DNA of 64,000 bases from Corallococcus sp. EGB (GCF_019968905.1 NZ_CP079946.1:6111356-6175355); one strand, 5' to 3'; counted from the stretch's first letter, positions 33,106-41,631 are shown. The notes: generated by a model from the letters alone, not told the origin. Numbers and translations: made by a program.

Positions 33106-33843
33106 ATGGCGAATTCACGAACGACGACGGCCCTGCAGGAAATCCGGTCCCGGGGAGAAGAATCCTGGGAGGGGGTCCGCTCAGGGCAATGGAGCAAGGC
33201 CGCTTCGGCGGTGGTCGCCGGAGCGCTGATGTCCCTGGGCCTGAGGCGCCGTTCCTTCGGGGGGACGGTGGTGGCCCTGGCCAGTGGCGCCCTGCTCTAC
33301 CGGGGCCTGCACGGCCGGACGGCGCGTCGCGGGGCGGCGCGCGAGGGGGCACGGCGCGGAAACTTCGTCGAGGTGGAGCGCACGCTCACGGTGGGCCGCC
33401 CGGCGGAGGAGCTCTACCGCCTGTGGCGTGAACCCTCCACGCTGAGGCGCCTGATGGCGGGCTTCGCGGACGTGACGCCCACGGAGGGCGACGGCCGGCA
33501 CTGGGAGATCCACGAGCCGCTGGGGAAGCTGAGCTTCGACTCCCGCGTCGTCGAGGACCGCCCGGCGGAGTTCATGAGCTGGGAGTCCACGGAGGGCAGC
33601 GCGGTGAGGACCCGCGGATGGATCCGCTTCCGTCCCGCCCCGGCGGACTGGGGCACCGAGGTGACCATGCACGTGGCCTTCCTCCCTCCGGGAGGCGCGC
33701 TGGTGGAGGCGCTGGCGCAGCGGCTGGAAGCCATCCCCGCCCTGCGCGTGATGACGGCGCTGCGCCGGTTCAAGAGCCTGGCGGAGACCGGGGAGCTGCC
33801 CACGCTGGCCCACAACCCTTCCGCTCGCGCGAGCGCGGATTGA
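33106..33843 (+). CDS. Membrane-associated SRPBCC (cyclase/dehydrase-like) protein
   Basis: A 245-residue protein with GGAGGAACC before ATG 33106. Residues about 32-68 hold two short hydrophobic helices (AASAVVAGALMSLGL; GTVVALASGALLYRGL), then an Arg-rich linker. Residues about 85-225 form an SRPBCC domain beginning VERTLTVGRPAEELYRLWREPSTLRRLM. This arrangement is widely seen beside zinc alcohol dehydrogenases; here the dehydrogenase starts 19 bp downstream. The domain binds hydrophobic ligands; the actual function is unknown. Confidence 0.8.
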   Translation: MANSRTTTALQEIRSRGEESWEGVRSGQWSKAASAVVAGALMSLGLRRRSFGGTVVALASGALLYRGLHGRTARRGAAREGARRGNFVEVERTLTVGRPAEELYRLWREPSTLRRLMAGFADVTPTEGDGRHWEIHEPLGKLSFDSRVVEDRPAEFMSWESTEGSAVRTRGWIRFRPAPADWGTEVTMHVAFLPPGGALVEALAQRLEAIPALRVMTALRRFKSLAETGELPTLAHNPSARASAD

Positions 33844-33862
33844 CCTGGAGGAGGACGAAGCC

Positions 33863-35032
33863 ATGCGAGCCCTTTGCTGGAACGGCGTGAACGACCTGCG
33901 CGTGGAGACGGTCCCCGACCCGGAGATCGTCAACCCGCACGACGCCATCCTCCGCGTCACCCTGTCGACGACCTGCGGCTCCGACCTGCACTTCATCGAC
34001 GGTTATCTCCCCACGATGAAGGCGGGTGACATCATCGGCCATGAGTTCATGGGCGAGGTGGTGGAGGTGGGGCGCGACGTGAAGAAGGTGAAGAAGGGGG
34101 ACCGGGTGGTGGTGCCCTCCTTCATCGTCTGTGGCGAGTGCTGGTACTGCGGCCATGAGCTCTGGTCGCTGTGTGACAACACCAATCCCAAGCCTGGCTA
34201 TCAGCAGGTGGCGTTCGGCTATCCCACCGCCGGCATCTACGGCTACACGCACGCCTTCGGCGGCTACGCGGGCGCGCACGCGCAGTTCGTCCGGGTGCCC
34301 CACGCGGACAACGACTGCTTCCTCGTGCCTCCGAACCTGCGCGACGAGCAGGTCCTCTTCCTCTCCGACGCGGCCCCCACGGGCTACATGGGCGCGGACT
34401 TCTGCGACATCCAACCCGGCGCCACCGTCGCCGTGTGGGGCGCGGGCGGCGTGGGGCTGATGGCCATCCGCAGCGCGTACCTCCTTGGCGCCGAGCGCGT
34501 CATCGCCCTGGACCGCTTCCCGGAGCGCCTGGCCATGGCGGAGCGGTTCGTGGGCGCGGAGGCCGTGGACTACAGCCAGGTGGAGAGCGTGGTGGACACG
34601 CTCCGGGAGATGACCGGAGGCCGCGGTCCGGATGCGTGCATCGACGCGGTGGGCATGGAGGCCCATGGCACCGGACCGGCCTACGCGTATGACCGGACGA
34701 AGCAGGCGCTGCACCTGCACACGGACCGGAGTCAGGCCCTGCGCGAGGCCATCCTCGCCTGCCGCAAGGGCGGCACGCTGTCCGTGCTGGGCGTGTACGG
34801 CCTGATGGACAAGTTCCCCCTGGGCGCCATCATGAACAAGGGCCTCACGCTGCGCACCGCGCAGCAGCACGGGCAGAAGTACCTGCACCGCCTGATGGAG
34901 CACGTGGTGAAGCGCGAGCTGGATCCGTCCTTCCTCGCCACGCACCGCTTCTCCCTGGAGGACGCGCCGAAGGGCTACGAGCTCTTCAAGAAGAAGGAGG
35001 ATGGCTGCGTGCGGGCCGTGTTCACTTCTTGA
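33863..35032 (+). CDS. Zinc-dependent alcohol dehydrogenase (formaldehyde-dehydrogenase-like)
   Basis: A 389-residue MDR enzyme with GGAGGACGAAGCC before ATG 33863. Motifs: TTCGSDLHFIDGY and GHEFMGEVVEVGRD (catalytic zinc), CGECWYCGHELWSLC (structural zinc cysteines), VAVWGAGGVGLMAIRSAY (NAD site), and EAVDY/GGRGPDACIDAVGME. It belongs to the same broad group as the 14670 enzyme, but the two differ throughout and are not recent duplicates. It is coupled with the SRPBCC gene 19 bp upstream. It oxidises an alcohol or aldehyde; the exact substrate is unclear. Confidence 0.87.
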   Translation: MRALCWNGVNDLRVETVPDPEIVNPHDAILRVTLSTTCGSDLHFIDGYLPTMKAGDIIGHEFMGEVVEVGRDVKKVKKGDRVVVPSFIVCGECWYCGHELWSLCDNTNPKPGYQQVAFGYPTAGIYGYTHAFGGYAGAHAQFVRVPHADNDCFLVPPNLRDEQVLFLSDAAPTGYMGADFCDIQPGATVAVWGAGGVGLMAIRSAYLLGAERVIALDRFPERLAMAERFVGAEAVDYSQVESVVDTLREMTGGRGPDACIDAVGMEAHGTGPAYAYDRTKQALHLHTDRSQALREAILACRKGGTLSVLGVYGLMDKFPLGAIMNKGLTLRTAQQHGQKYLHRLMEHVVKRELDPSFLATHRFSLEDAPKGYELFKKKEDGCVRAVFTS

Positions 35033-35116
35033 GCGGAATGCGGCCGCCCTTCCCACAGCTCCACACCCGCGCGTGGGAGGGGCGAGCGCATCCACCGAAG
35101 CGCTGAAGGGCAATGC

Positions 35117-35452
35117 CTAGCAGCTGGTGCAGACCGGCCGGATGAGCTGCCAGCCGCCGCAGCCGTTGTCGCCGCAGCACGTCTGGTAGAGCGAGCCGGA
35201 CCGGCCGTAGCTGCCCTGCGGCCAGCTGCCGTCGCCGCCCACCTCGCGACACGCGGCGCAGGTCGGGGACCAGATGATGTCACTGGCCAGGTACTCGCCA
35301 ATGGCACAGCTGGGCGTCTTGCCAATGCCCTGCTCCACCTGCGCGGCCTCGGGGGCCGGCGGCGCCGCGTCCGGCTCCGACGCCGGGCCACAGGCGGCCA
35401 TGAGGCCCACGGAGAAGGTCGTCAAAACCAAAGCGCGGATCATGTTTCGCAT
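35117..35452 (-). CDS. Small Cys-rich lipoprotein
   Basis: A 111-residue protein from ATG 35452 (GGAG about 10 nt upstream). Signal peptide MIRALVLTTFSVGLMAAC ends in lipobox LMAAC. The mature chain has a Pro/Ala/Glu-rich spacer, then about 65 residues with eight cysteines (PTCAAC, TCCGDNGC, VCTSC) and many Gly and aromatic residues, suggesting a disulphide-stabilised surface domain. The family was not recognised. It is divergent from the methyltransferase lipoprotein gene, sharing a 126-bp promoter region. Confidence 0.75.
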   Translation of the reverse strand: MRNMIRALVLTTFSVGLMAACGPASEPDAAPPAPEAAQVEQGIGKTPSCAIGEYLASDIIWSPTCAACREVGGDGSWPQGSYGRSGSLYQTCCGDNGCGGWQLIRPVCTSC

Positions 35453-35578
35453 GCGGAATGCTCCAGGTGGCGGAGACAAGAGCGCCTCGCGCCCGCGGTC
35501 CGTCAGAAAGCGATACTCTGCGCAACCCTGACGTCTGGCTTCGACCCCCGCTGTTCCTTTCCTGCTCCGGTGCCCGCA

Positions 35579-36262
35579 ATGGCTCTCCTTCGTCCGCTGG
35601 CGGTGTCTCATTTCCTGACGCGGTGGAGTCTGTGTCTCGCCATGGTCACGGCGGCCTGCGCCTGCCGCTCGGAGAGCAAGGCGGAAGCGCCGCCCGCGCC
35701 GGTGGCGGCTACCGCGCCGGAGCCGTCCGCGGAGATGCATGGCGTGGGGGGCGTCGAGGGCGTGGATGCCGCGTATGACCGCTCCCGTCAGCCCGCCCGG
35801 TTCGTGGCCGCGCTGGGGCTTTCGCCGGGACAGCGGGTCGCGGACGTGGGGGCCGGGCTGGGCTACTTCACGCCGCGGCTCGCGGACGCGGTGGGGCCCA
35901 CGGGCCAGGTGGTGGCCACCGACATCGACGGCGAAGCCATCCAGCGGCTCCGCGCGCGCATGCTCGGCCGGAGGAACGTCGAGGTGCGCAAGGTGGAGCC
36001 GGACGAGCCGGGACTCGAAGGGGGCGCGTACGATTTGATCCTCCTCTCGGAGGTGGATCACTTCTTCGCGAACCGGGTGGACTCCCTCACGCGGCTGCGC
36101 CCCGCGCTCACGCCCCAGGGCCGCATCGCGGTGACGCACCTGCGGGCCATGAAGCCGCCGCTCGTCGCCGCCGCGCAGGCCGCGGGCTACGCCATCGTCT
36201 CCGAGGTCAACGACCTGCCCGACCACTACCTCCTCTTCCTGCGGCCCACCGTCAGCCGGTGA
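35579..36262 (+). CDS. SAM-dependent methyltransferase-like lipoprotein
   Basis: About 227 residues. The N-terminus is a lipoprotein signal (SLCLAMVTAACAC) followed by a Pro/Ala/Glu linker to about residue 50. The rest is a class I methyltransferase fold: RVADVGAGLGYFTPRLADAVG (motif I), VVATDIDGEAIQRLRAR (motif II acidic end), and YDLILLSEVDHFF. Export of a SAM-using enzyme is odd since SAM is cytosolic; members with such leaders are nevertheless common in myxobacteria and related phyla. Start codons GTG 35570 and ATG 35579 are both possible; ribosome sites are weak. Confidence 0.8.
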   Translation: MALLRPLAVSHFLTRWSLCLAMVTAACACRSESKAEAPPAPVAATAPEPSAEMHGVGGVEGVDAAYDRSRQPARFVAALGLSPGQRVADVGAGLGYFTPRLADAVGPTGQVVATDIDGEAIQRLRARMLGRRNVEVRKVEPDEPGLEGGAYDLILLSEVDHFFANRVDSLTRLRPALTPQGRIAVTHLRAMKPPLVAAAQAAGYAIVSEVNDLPDHYLLFLRPTVSR

Positions 36263-36437
36263 CGGCACAAGGACACCAACCGTCCAGAACCCAGGCCTTC
36301 GCGCGCGGGAGCGTCCAGTCTCGTGCACAACCCGGCGCACGTCCGCCAACAGGACCGCCACGCAGGGGCGGGCGCTCTACCTTCCGGCGCGCGAAGACGC
36401 GGCAGGGCGCCGCGCGGCGCATGGGGAGATGAACGCC

Positions 36438-36863
36438 ATGGGTATCAGCAAGGGCAGTGCGCAGTGGAACGGCGGGTTCAAGGACGGCAAGGGCAGCATG
36501 AAGCCCGGCCACGGCTCGGACGTGCCCTTCTCGGTCGGCACCCGCTTCGAGGGTCAGCAGGGCAGCAACCCGGAGGAGCTCATCGGCGCGGCGCTCTCCG
36601 GGTGCTTCTCCATGGCCCTGTCGGTGGGGCTGGAGAAGGCGGGCCTGAAGCCCACGCGCATCCAGACGAACGCGGACGTGCACCTGGACAAGCAGGGGGA
36701 CGGCTTCGCCATCACCACCATCGAGCTGACCACCGAGGCCACCGTCCCCGGCGCCAACGACGCCCAGTTCCAGAAGATCGCCGAGGAGACCAAGAAGGGC
36801 TGCCCCGTCTCCAAGGCGCTCGCCGGCGCGAACATCACGCTGAAGGCGAAGCTCGCGACCTGA
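36438..36863 (+). CDS. osmC: OsmC family peroxiredoxin
   Basis: A 141-residue thiol peroxidase of normal OsmC length. It begins with the family signature GSAQWNGGFKDGKGSM, and both redox cysteines are present: peroxidatic Cys in LIGAALSGCFSMAL and resolving Cys in KKGCPVSKAL. It reduces organic hydroperoxides in the cytosol, often induced by osmotic or oxidative stress. ATG 36438 is preferred over 36429 because GGGAG lies 10 nt before it. It stands alone and converges on the broken lipoprotein gene. Confidence 0.9.
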   Translation: MGISKGSAQWNGGFKDGKGSMKPGHGSDVPFSVGTRFEGQQGSNPEELIGAALSGCFSMALSVGLEKAGLKPTRIQTNADVHLDKQGDGFAITTIELTTEATVPGANDAQFQKIAEETKKGCPVSKALAGANITLKAKLAT

Positions 36864-36881
36864 CGGGCCCGCCCGCCAGCA

Positions 36882-37147
36882 TCAGCCGCCGGCGCACGCG
36901 TCCCGGCAGTCCTGCCGGCACGCGACGACCTCCGGGGTGTTGCCCACGCAGGTCGCGTAGCACGGGTTCAGGCACGGCGTGAGCTCATGTTCCGCCGTGC
37001 CGGGCTCCTCGCCGGTGGGCTCTGGCTCGGGGTCCCTCCCGTCCTCCACCGGAGGCCTGTCCGGAGGGGGAGCATCCGCGGGGCCACAGGCCACCAGGAG
37101 CCCCCCACGACGGCCAGCGCCCACCGCGTGTTCCTCCGAAAGAGCAC
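36882..37147 (-). pseudogene. Cys-rich lipoprotein gene with a 1-nt frameshift in a homopolymer
   Basis: GTG 37147 begins an Arg-rich, hydrophobic leader (VLFRRNTRWALAVVGG) that loses frame at a run of six G (minus strand; plus-strand C at 37101-37106). The other frame continues exactly as a lipobox and mature protein: GLLVACGPADAPPP, an acidic Pro-rich spacer, then CLNPCYATC and CRQDCRDACAGG. One additional G would give a perfect lipoprotein signal, so this is a recent frameshift, a phase-variable tract or a sequencing error. The C-terminal Cys pattern resembles other small myxobacterial lipoproteins. Confidence 0.65.
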
Positions 37148-37192
37148 CCCTTCCGCCTGACGGTGACGGCCGCAACCTAGCCGCGAAAGCGG

Positions 37193-37822
37193 GTGGAAGA
37201 ATCCATTCCCGTGGCCGTTTCCTCCGCCAGGAGGTCTTCTGGCCAGGTGGGTGAGACGGACGAAGTCACGGACGCGGTGCGGCGCGCGACACGGGGGGAG
37301 TCGTCCGCCTTCAGTGAGCTCTATCGTCGCACCCGCCCCCTTGTGGCGCGGCTGGTCGCCAGTTTCGGCACATTGGATCCCGACGAGGCGGAGGACGTCC
37401 TCCAGGAGTCCTATGTGCGGGCGTTCCGGGGGCTGGCGCAGCTGAAGTCCGCGGGGGCCTTCACCCCGTGGCTGTTGACCATCGCGCGCAACCGGGCGCG
37501 CACGCGACTGGAGCGCCGCAGCCTGCTCCAGCGGATGGAGGAGGAACTGTCGGACCCGACGCCGGAGACGGTGCCGGCCCTGCCACCCACGCTCCAGGTG
37601 GAGCGCGACATCGAGGTGGTGCGGCAGCTCATCGCGGAGCTGCCCGAAGGCGAGGAGAAGAAGACCGTGCAGCTCTTCTACATCGAGGGTCAACTCTCCG
37701 CGCGGGAGATCGCCGAGCAGTTCGGCGTGGGCAAGAGCACCATCACCATGCGGCTGGAGCGTTTTCGTGGGCGCATCAAGCGCGAGCTCCTCCAGCGGGT
37801 GCTCGCCGGACGGTGGGATTGA
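37193..37822 (+). CDS. ECF-type sigma-70 family RNA polymerase sigma factor
   Basis: A 209-residue sigma factor with an N-terminal extension of about 25 residues. Sigma2 region: AFSELYRRTRPLVARLVASFGTLDPDEAEDVLQESYVRAFRGL (DxxQExF-like helix) and PWLLTIARNRART. Sigma4 region: LIAELPEGEEKKTVQLFYIEGQLSAREIAEQFGVGKSTITMRLERFRGRIKRELL, the helix-turn-helix for the -35 element. It is followed after 3 bp by a membrane protein gene, then caspase and lipoprotein genes. ECF factors are usually held inactive by the protein encoded next to them. GTG 37193 is used as start. Confidence 0.9.
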   Translation: MEESIPVAVSSARRSSGQVGETDEVTDAVRRATRGESSAFSELYRRTRPLVARLVASFGTLDPDEAEDVLQESYVRAFRGLAQLKSAGAFTPWLLTIARNRARTRLERRSLLQRMEEELSDPTPETVPALPPTLQVERDIEVVRQLIAELPEGEEKKTVQLFYIEGQLSAREIAEQFGVGKSTITMRLERFRGRIKRELLQRVLAGRWD

Positions 37823-37825
37823 GCC

Positions 37826-38623
37826 ATGAGACACCTGGATGCCGCCGCGATGGCCGAGCTCTCCGCGCGCGACCCCGCCGCCGTGGCCTGGTTCCGCGAG
37901 CACCTCGCCTCGCCCTGTGAGGTCTGTGAGACGTTCCTCGCCACGCACGCGGATCCACTCGACGGGCGGACGGACGCCCTGCTCCTGGCGCTCGCGCCAC
38001 CGCGAAAGCCTGGAGCAGAGGACGCCGCCATCCTGCCGCCGCTGCGCACCCCGCCCCGCGCCCGCCGCTTCGCCCCGCCGCCCGGACGCTACTGGGGCTG
38101 GATGGCCGGCGCGCTCGCCGCCTCCGTGCTGATGGTCGTGCTCGTGCCGCGCGTGAAGGGCCCTGCACGAGACACCCACGCAGGGACGGGCGTGAAGGGC
38201 CCGGGCCGCATCTCCCTGGAGCTGGCGGTGGTCGCCCGGAGCACCGACGGCGGCCTGCGCCGGCTGGACTCCGGGGCGGACGTCGCGAGCGACGAGGTGC
38301 TGCTCCTGCGCTACCACGCGACGGAGTCCGGCACCGCCCTGCTCTACCAGCAGCGCGGGCACCAGGCCCCGGAGCTGCTGGGCCGCTTCCCCCTGGACGC
38401 TGGCACGCACGACCTGGAGGGCCCCGACGGCCTCACGGGCGTGAGTCTGGAATCGGACGAAGGCCGGCTGTCGCTGGTGCTGGTCGCCTTCGCCGCCGGT
38501 GAGCCCTCCTCGGAGCAGGACGCACTCGCCGCACTCTCGGCGGACGGAACCCCGGAGGCACGCCCGGGCACCGTGACAAGGTTCGACGTGCGGGTCCAAT
38601 CCGGTCAGACTCAGGCCCCGTGA
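37826..38623 (+). CDS. Single-span membrane protein, putative anti-sigma factor
   Basis: A 265-residue protein. The cytosolic N-terminus (about 1-90) includes a CxxC pair (SPCEVCETFL) as in zinc-finger anti-sigma factors, though the upstream His is not in the canonical HxxxCxxC spacing. One helix (WGWMAGALAASVLMVVLVP, about 92-110) leads to a beta-rich periplasmic domain similar to DUF4384-type sheets (VLLLRYHATESGTALLYQQRG). Its position directly after the sigma gene makes an anti-sigma role likely. It overlaps the caspase gene by 4 bp. Confidence 0.72.
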   Translation: MRHLDAAAMAELSARDPAAVAWFREHLASPCEVCETFLATHADPLDGRTDALLLALAPPRKPGAEDAAILPPLRTPPRARRFAPPPGRYWGWMAGALAASVLMVVLVPRVKGPARDTHAGTGVKGPGRISLELAVVARSTDGGLRRLDSGADVASDEVLLLRYHATESGTALLYQQRGHQAPELLGRFPLDAGTHDLEGPDGLTGVSLESDEGRLSLVLVAFAAGEPSSEQDALAALSADGTPEARPGTVTRFDVRVQSGQTQAP

Positions 38624-40266
38624 GGCGCCTGCTCCCCCTGCTGCTCGTCCTCCTCTGCGCCTGCGCGGGCCCGTCCGCGCCGGCCGGAGACAAGGGCGGG
38701 CTCGTTCCGCTGCGGCTCGACGCGGCGGACCTGTCGCGCGCGTACACGCCCCGGCGGCTCGCGCTGCTCGTGGGGGTGTCGTCGTTCGATGATCCGCAAT
38801 GGCGCTCCCTGCGATTCTCCGCCAAGGACGCCACCGACCTCGCCGCGGCGCTGAGGGACCCCGCTCGGGGCCACTTCGACCAGGTGCGCGTCCTCACGCG
38901 CCCGGAGGAGACGACCCGCGACGCCATCCTCGAAGCGCTGCGCCAGCTGCGGCGCGAGGCCACCCGGCCCGACGACGTGGTCATGGTGTACCTGTCCGCG
39001 CACGGCACGCTCGCGCGCGACGGCCGGGGGGAGCTCACGCGCTACCTCGTCACGCGCGACGCGTCCTACCGCGCCATTCCGCAGTCGGCGCTCTCCATGG
39101 ACGCGCTGAAGGCGGAGTTCGAAAAGCTGCCCAGCCGGCGCCGGCTGCTGGTGCTGGCCACCTGCCACAGCGGCAGCGGCAAGTCGCTGTTGCCCCGCGA
39201 GCTGGAGGAGGAGCTCGCGGGCATCAAGTCCGGCTTCTACGCGCGCCCCCTGGAGGAGTCCTCGCGGGCCTCCATGGTGTTCGCCGCCAGCGACTGGGGC
39301 GAGACGGCGCGCGAGGACGAGGGGCTGCGCAACGACATCTACACGTACTTCCTCATCGAGGGCCTGAACGGCGCGGCGGACCGCAACGGCGACGGCGCCG
39401 TCACCGCCACGGAGGCGCACGACTATTCGCGCCGCCGCACCTTCGCCTTCACGGAAGGGCGTCAGCGGCCGTCCGCGGAGATCCTGGAGGTGGGCGCGGA
39501 TCCGGTCATCCTCGCGGGCCGCATCGACCGCGCGGGCCAGCCGGAGCTCTTCTCCTACAACCCGCGCCTGGACGGCTTCCTGCTCAAGGTGGACGGCGAG
39601 CCGCGCCTGGAGCTGCCGGGCGGCGCCGCGGTGGGCCCGGGCCGGCGCACGGTGGAGCTCACCAAGGGCGACGCCGTGCTCGTGCGGCGCGAGGTGGAGG
39701 TGGGCCGGGGCGAGCGCCTGCCGCTGGAGCGCCTGCTGTCGGAGACCATTCCGCGCCGCTCGCTGTCGCTCGTGGGCGGGATGATGTCCTTCGCGGATGG
39801 CAAGAGCCGGCGGGAGCTGCTGCCCGCCGCGTCCCAGGTGGGCGTCGTGCTGCGGCTGGAGGACCTTCCGCTCCAGAACCTGGGCCTGCTCCTGGACGTG
39901 GAGCTGGGCCACGGACGCAAGAAGCTCCAGGTGGCGCCGGGCAGCGAGGTGCCCTTCGGCTACACCTCGCTGACGCTGGGCGCGGCGGTGCCGTACCTCT
40001 GGCGCTGGGAGCGGCTGACGCTGTTCGCGGGGCCGCGTGTGGCCGCGCTGTACCTGGGCAGGTCTTTTGACGTGGAGGCCTTTTCGGGAGGCCAGCGCTA
40101 CTTCACCGTCAGCCCCGGTGTGGTGGGTGGGCTGGCGTTGCGCCTGGGGGAGCGGCTGGAGCTCACCGCCCAGGGCCACGGGATGCTGACGTACGTGGTG
40201 GTGGACGGACGGGGACAGGCCGTGGGCGTCATCGGCGGAAACGCCGGCGTGGGGTACCGCTTCTGA
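38620..40266 (+). CDS. Caspase-like (C14) lipoprotein with C-terminal beta-rich domain
   Basis: A 548-residue protein starting GTG 38620 (GTGA overlap). A signal and lipobox LLCAC lie at residues 10-15. The caspase-hemoglobinase fold spans about 45-290: LALLVGVSSFDD, dyad His128 in MVYLSAHGT and Cys182 in LVLATCHSGSG. A single EF-hand-like loop DRNGDGAVTATEA occurs near 250. The last 200 residues are strand-rich (repeated amphipathic segments ending GNAGVGYRF), like an outer-membrane barrel or surface domain. The dyad is complete, so proteolytic activity is plausible, probably after Arg/Lys or Asp. The location is the cell envelope, unlike cytosolic metacaspases. Confidence 0.82.
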   Translation: MRRLLPLLLVLLCACAGPSAPAGDKGGLVPLRLDAADLSRAYTPRRLALLVGVSSFDDPQWRSLRFSAKDATDLAAALRDPARGHFDQVRVLTRPEETTRDAILEALRQLRREATRPDDVVMVYLSAHGTLARDGRGELTRYLVTRDASYRAIPQSALSMDALKAEFEKLPSRRRLLVLATCHSGSGKSLLPRELEEELAGIKSGFYARPLEESSRASMVFAASDWGETAREDEGLRNDIYTYFLIEGLNGAADRNGDGAVTATEAHDYSRRRTFAFTEGRQRPSAEILEVGADPVILAGRIDRAGQPELFSYNPRLDGFLLKVDGEPRLELPGGAAVGPGRRTVELTKGDAVLVRREVEVGRGERLPLERLLSETIPRRSLSLVGGMMSFADGKSRRELLPAASQVGVVLRLEDLPLQNLGLLLDVELGHGRKKLQVAPGSEVPFGYTSLTLGAAVPYLWRWERLTLFAGPRVAALYLGRSFDVEAFSGGQRYFTVSPGVVGGLALRLGERLELTAQGHGMLTYVVVDGRGQAVGVIGGNAGVGYRF

Positions 40267-40922
40267 TGCGTCACCAAGGCCTGCTCCTGACGCTGTCCTC
40301 GCTCGGGCTCCTCGGCCTGGGTGCGTGCGGCGGCCTGGACAACGACCCCTTCCGCGCGGGCACCGTGCGCGGCAGGCTCACGGAGTTCGACCCCGCCGTC
40401 GCGCTGGTGTCCGTGGTCGGCGCGCCCGACGTGCGCAGCGGCGTGGACGCGCAGGGCCGCTTCGCGCTGTCGGACGTGCCCGCGGGCCCGGCGGAGCTCT
40501 TCATCGTGGCCACCGTGGACAAAGCCGCGCGCGTGCCGCTCACCGTGCAGGGCGGTCAGTCCGTGGACGTCCAGGACGTGGCGCCCCGGGCCGCTGGCAC
40601 CTTCTTCGTGAAGCTCCATGGGAAGGGCAGCCGGAAGTTGACGGACGCGACGGCCACCGTGGACGGCACGCCCATCCAGGCCACGCAGCTCGATGACAGG
40701 GCCCCCCACTCCCTGGGGCCCATGCCCGAGGGCTGCTACGGCGTGAGCGTCTCCGCGCCGGGCTTCGTCTCCACGGCTGTCCAGGGCTGCGTGGACGCGG
40801 GCAAGCAGACGGTGCTGAACGTGGAGCTCGTCCCGGAGGGCTCCTCCGGCGAGGAGCGCTGCGCGTTGATGGGCTGTGAGGATGACAGCCACTCCGCGAT
40901 GCACAACCGCGACGCGCGATGA
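40266..40922 (+). CDS. Lipoprotein with carboxypeptidase-regulatory-like domain
   Basis: A 218-residue protein whose ATG overlaps the caspase stop (TGATG). Lipobox LGLGACG is near residue 21. The mature part starts with a CarboxypepD_reg-like beta-sandwich (GTVRGRLTEFDPAVALVSVVGA...GRFALSDVPAGPAELFIVATVDK) followed by a second similar segment. It is the last gene of the sigma / anti-sigma / caspase / lipoprotein operon and likely acts in the same envelope complex or as a caspase substrate or partner; the role is inferred from order only. Confidence 0.78.
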   Translation: MRHQGLLLTLSSLGLLGLGACGGLDNDPFRAGTVRGRLTEFDPAVALVSVVGAPDVRSGVDAQGRFALSDVPAGPAELFIVATVDKAARVPLTVQGGQSVDVQDVAPRAAGTFFVKLHGKGSRKLTDATATVDGTPIQATQLDDRAPHSLGPMPEGCYGVSVSAPGFVSTAVQGCVDAGKQTVLNVELVPEGSSGEERCALMGCEDDSHSAMHNRDAR

Positions 40923-41139
40923 CCTGACGACAGGCACGGCAAGACGTCTCGAGCCCGCGATGGCTTCCGCTGTGGATCAAGCTTTCCGCGACAGCATACG
41001 CATCCAGACATCGCGTCCACGCGACCTTCGCCGTCCGTCTGGAGTTGTGGCCACCTCGCGAACTCGCGGGTCTTCCTGGCAACGAGGCGCTCCCACCGAC
41101 GAAGGGGCCCCCGTAGCCTCGTCTCACAGGAGAAATATC

Positions 41140-41631
41140 ATGCGTATCCCGACCGCTTCCGCGGCATGGATGGTGTTGTGCGCTGCGATGCTGACCCTTG
41201 GCTGCGGCGGCCCCACGCAGGCGGAGGAGCCGTCGCTCGTGACGGGCGATGACAACCTGGGCGGCGCCGCCGGAGAGGCGTCCGACATGGACGGTGGCAC
41301 CGCGCCGGGGAACGGCGGGAAGATCACCCTGTGCCACATTCCGCCCGGCAATCACGCCAACGCGCACACCATCACGGTGGGCGTGCCCGCGGCGGCCGCG
41401 CACCTGCGCCACGGCGACACGGTGGGCGCCTGTGGCGATGGCGGTGAGACGCCCGCGGATGGCGGCAGCGGCGAGCCCGACGCGGGCACGACGGATGGTG
41501 GTTCGGGCGGCGGCATCGACGCTGGCCCGCAGTGCATCCCCGAGGGCGGCGAGTGCACCACCGAAAGCGAGACGGGCTGCTGCGGTTCGCTGTCGTGCCA
41601 GGAAGGCCATTGCTGGCCTGTCATCGGCTGA
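41140..41631 (+). CDS. Lipoprotein with CHIPPGN motif and C-terminal Cys knot
   Basis: A 163-residue protein from ATG 41140, preceded by ACAGGAGAAATATC. Lipobox LTLGCGG is near residue 24. The central segment CHIPPGNHANAHTITVG...AHLRHGDTVGAC is a recognisable repeat-like motif found in many bacterial extracellular proteins of unknown role. A Gly/Asp/Thr linker follows, then about 30 residues with six cysteines (CIPEGGECT, CCGSLSCQEGHCW) like a small knottin. It probably sits at the cell surface. It may share a transcript with the DUF4382 gene 76 bp downstream. Confidence 0.75.
   Translation: MRIPTASAAWMVLCAAMLTLGCGGPTQAEEPSLVTGDDNLGGAAGEASDMDGGTAPGNGGKITLCHIPPGNHANAHTITVGVPAAAAHLRHGDTVGACGDGGETPADGGSGEPDAGTTDGGSGGGIDAGPQCIPEGGECTTESETGCCGSLSCQEGHCWPVIG

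Noticed and set aside
14670-35032. Recent duplication of zinc alcohol dehydrogenases (14670 and 33863)
   Set aside because: They share family motifs only and differ throughout, with unlike neighbours.
36968-38599. Minus-strand 543-codon frame opposite the sigma and anti-sigma genes
   Set aside because: Low-complexity composition; the plus-strand genes carry clear family motifs.
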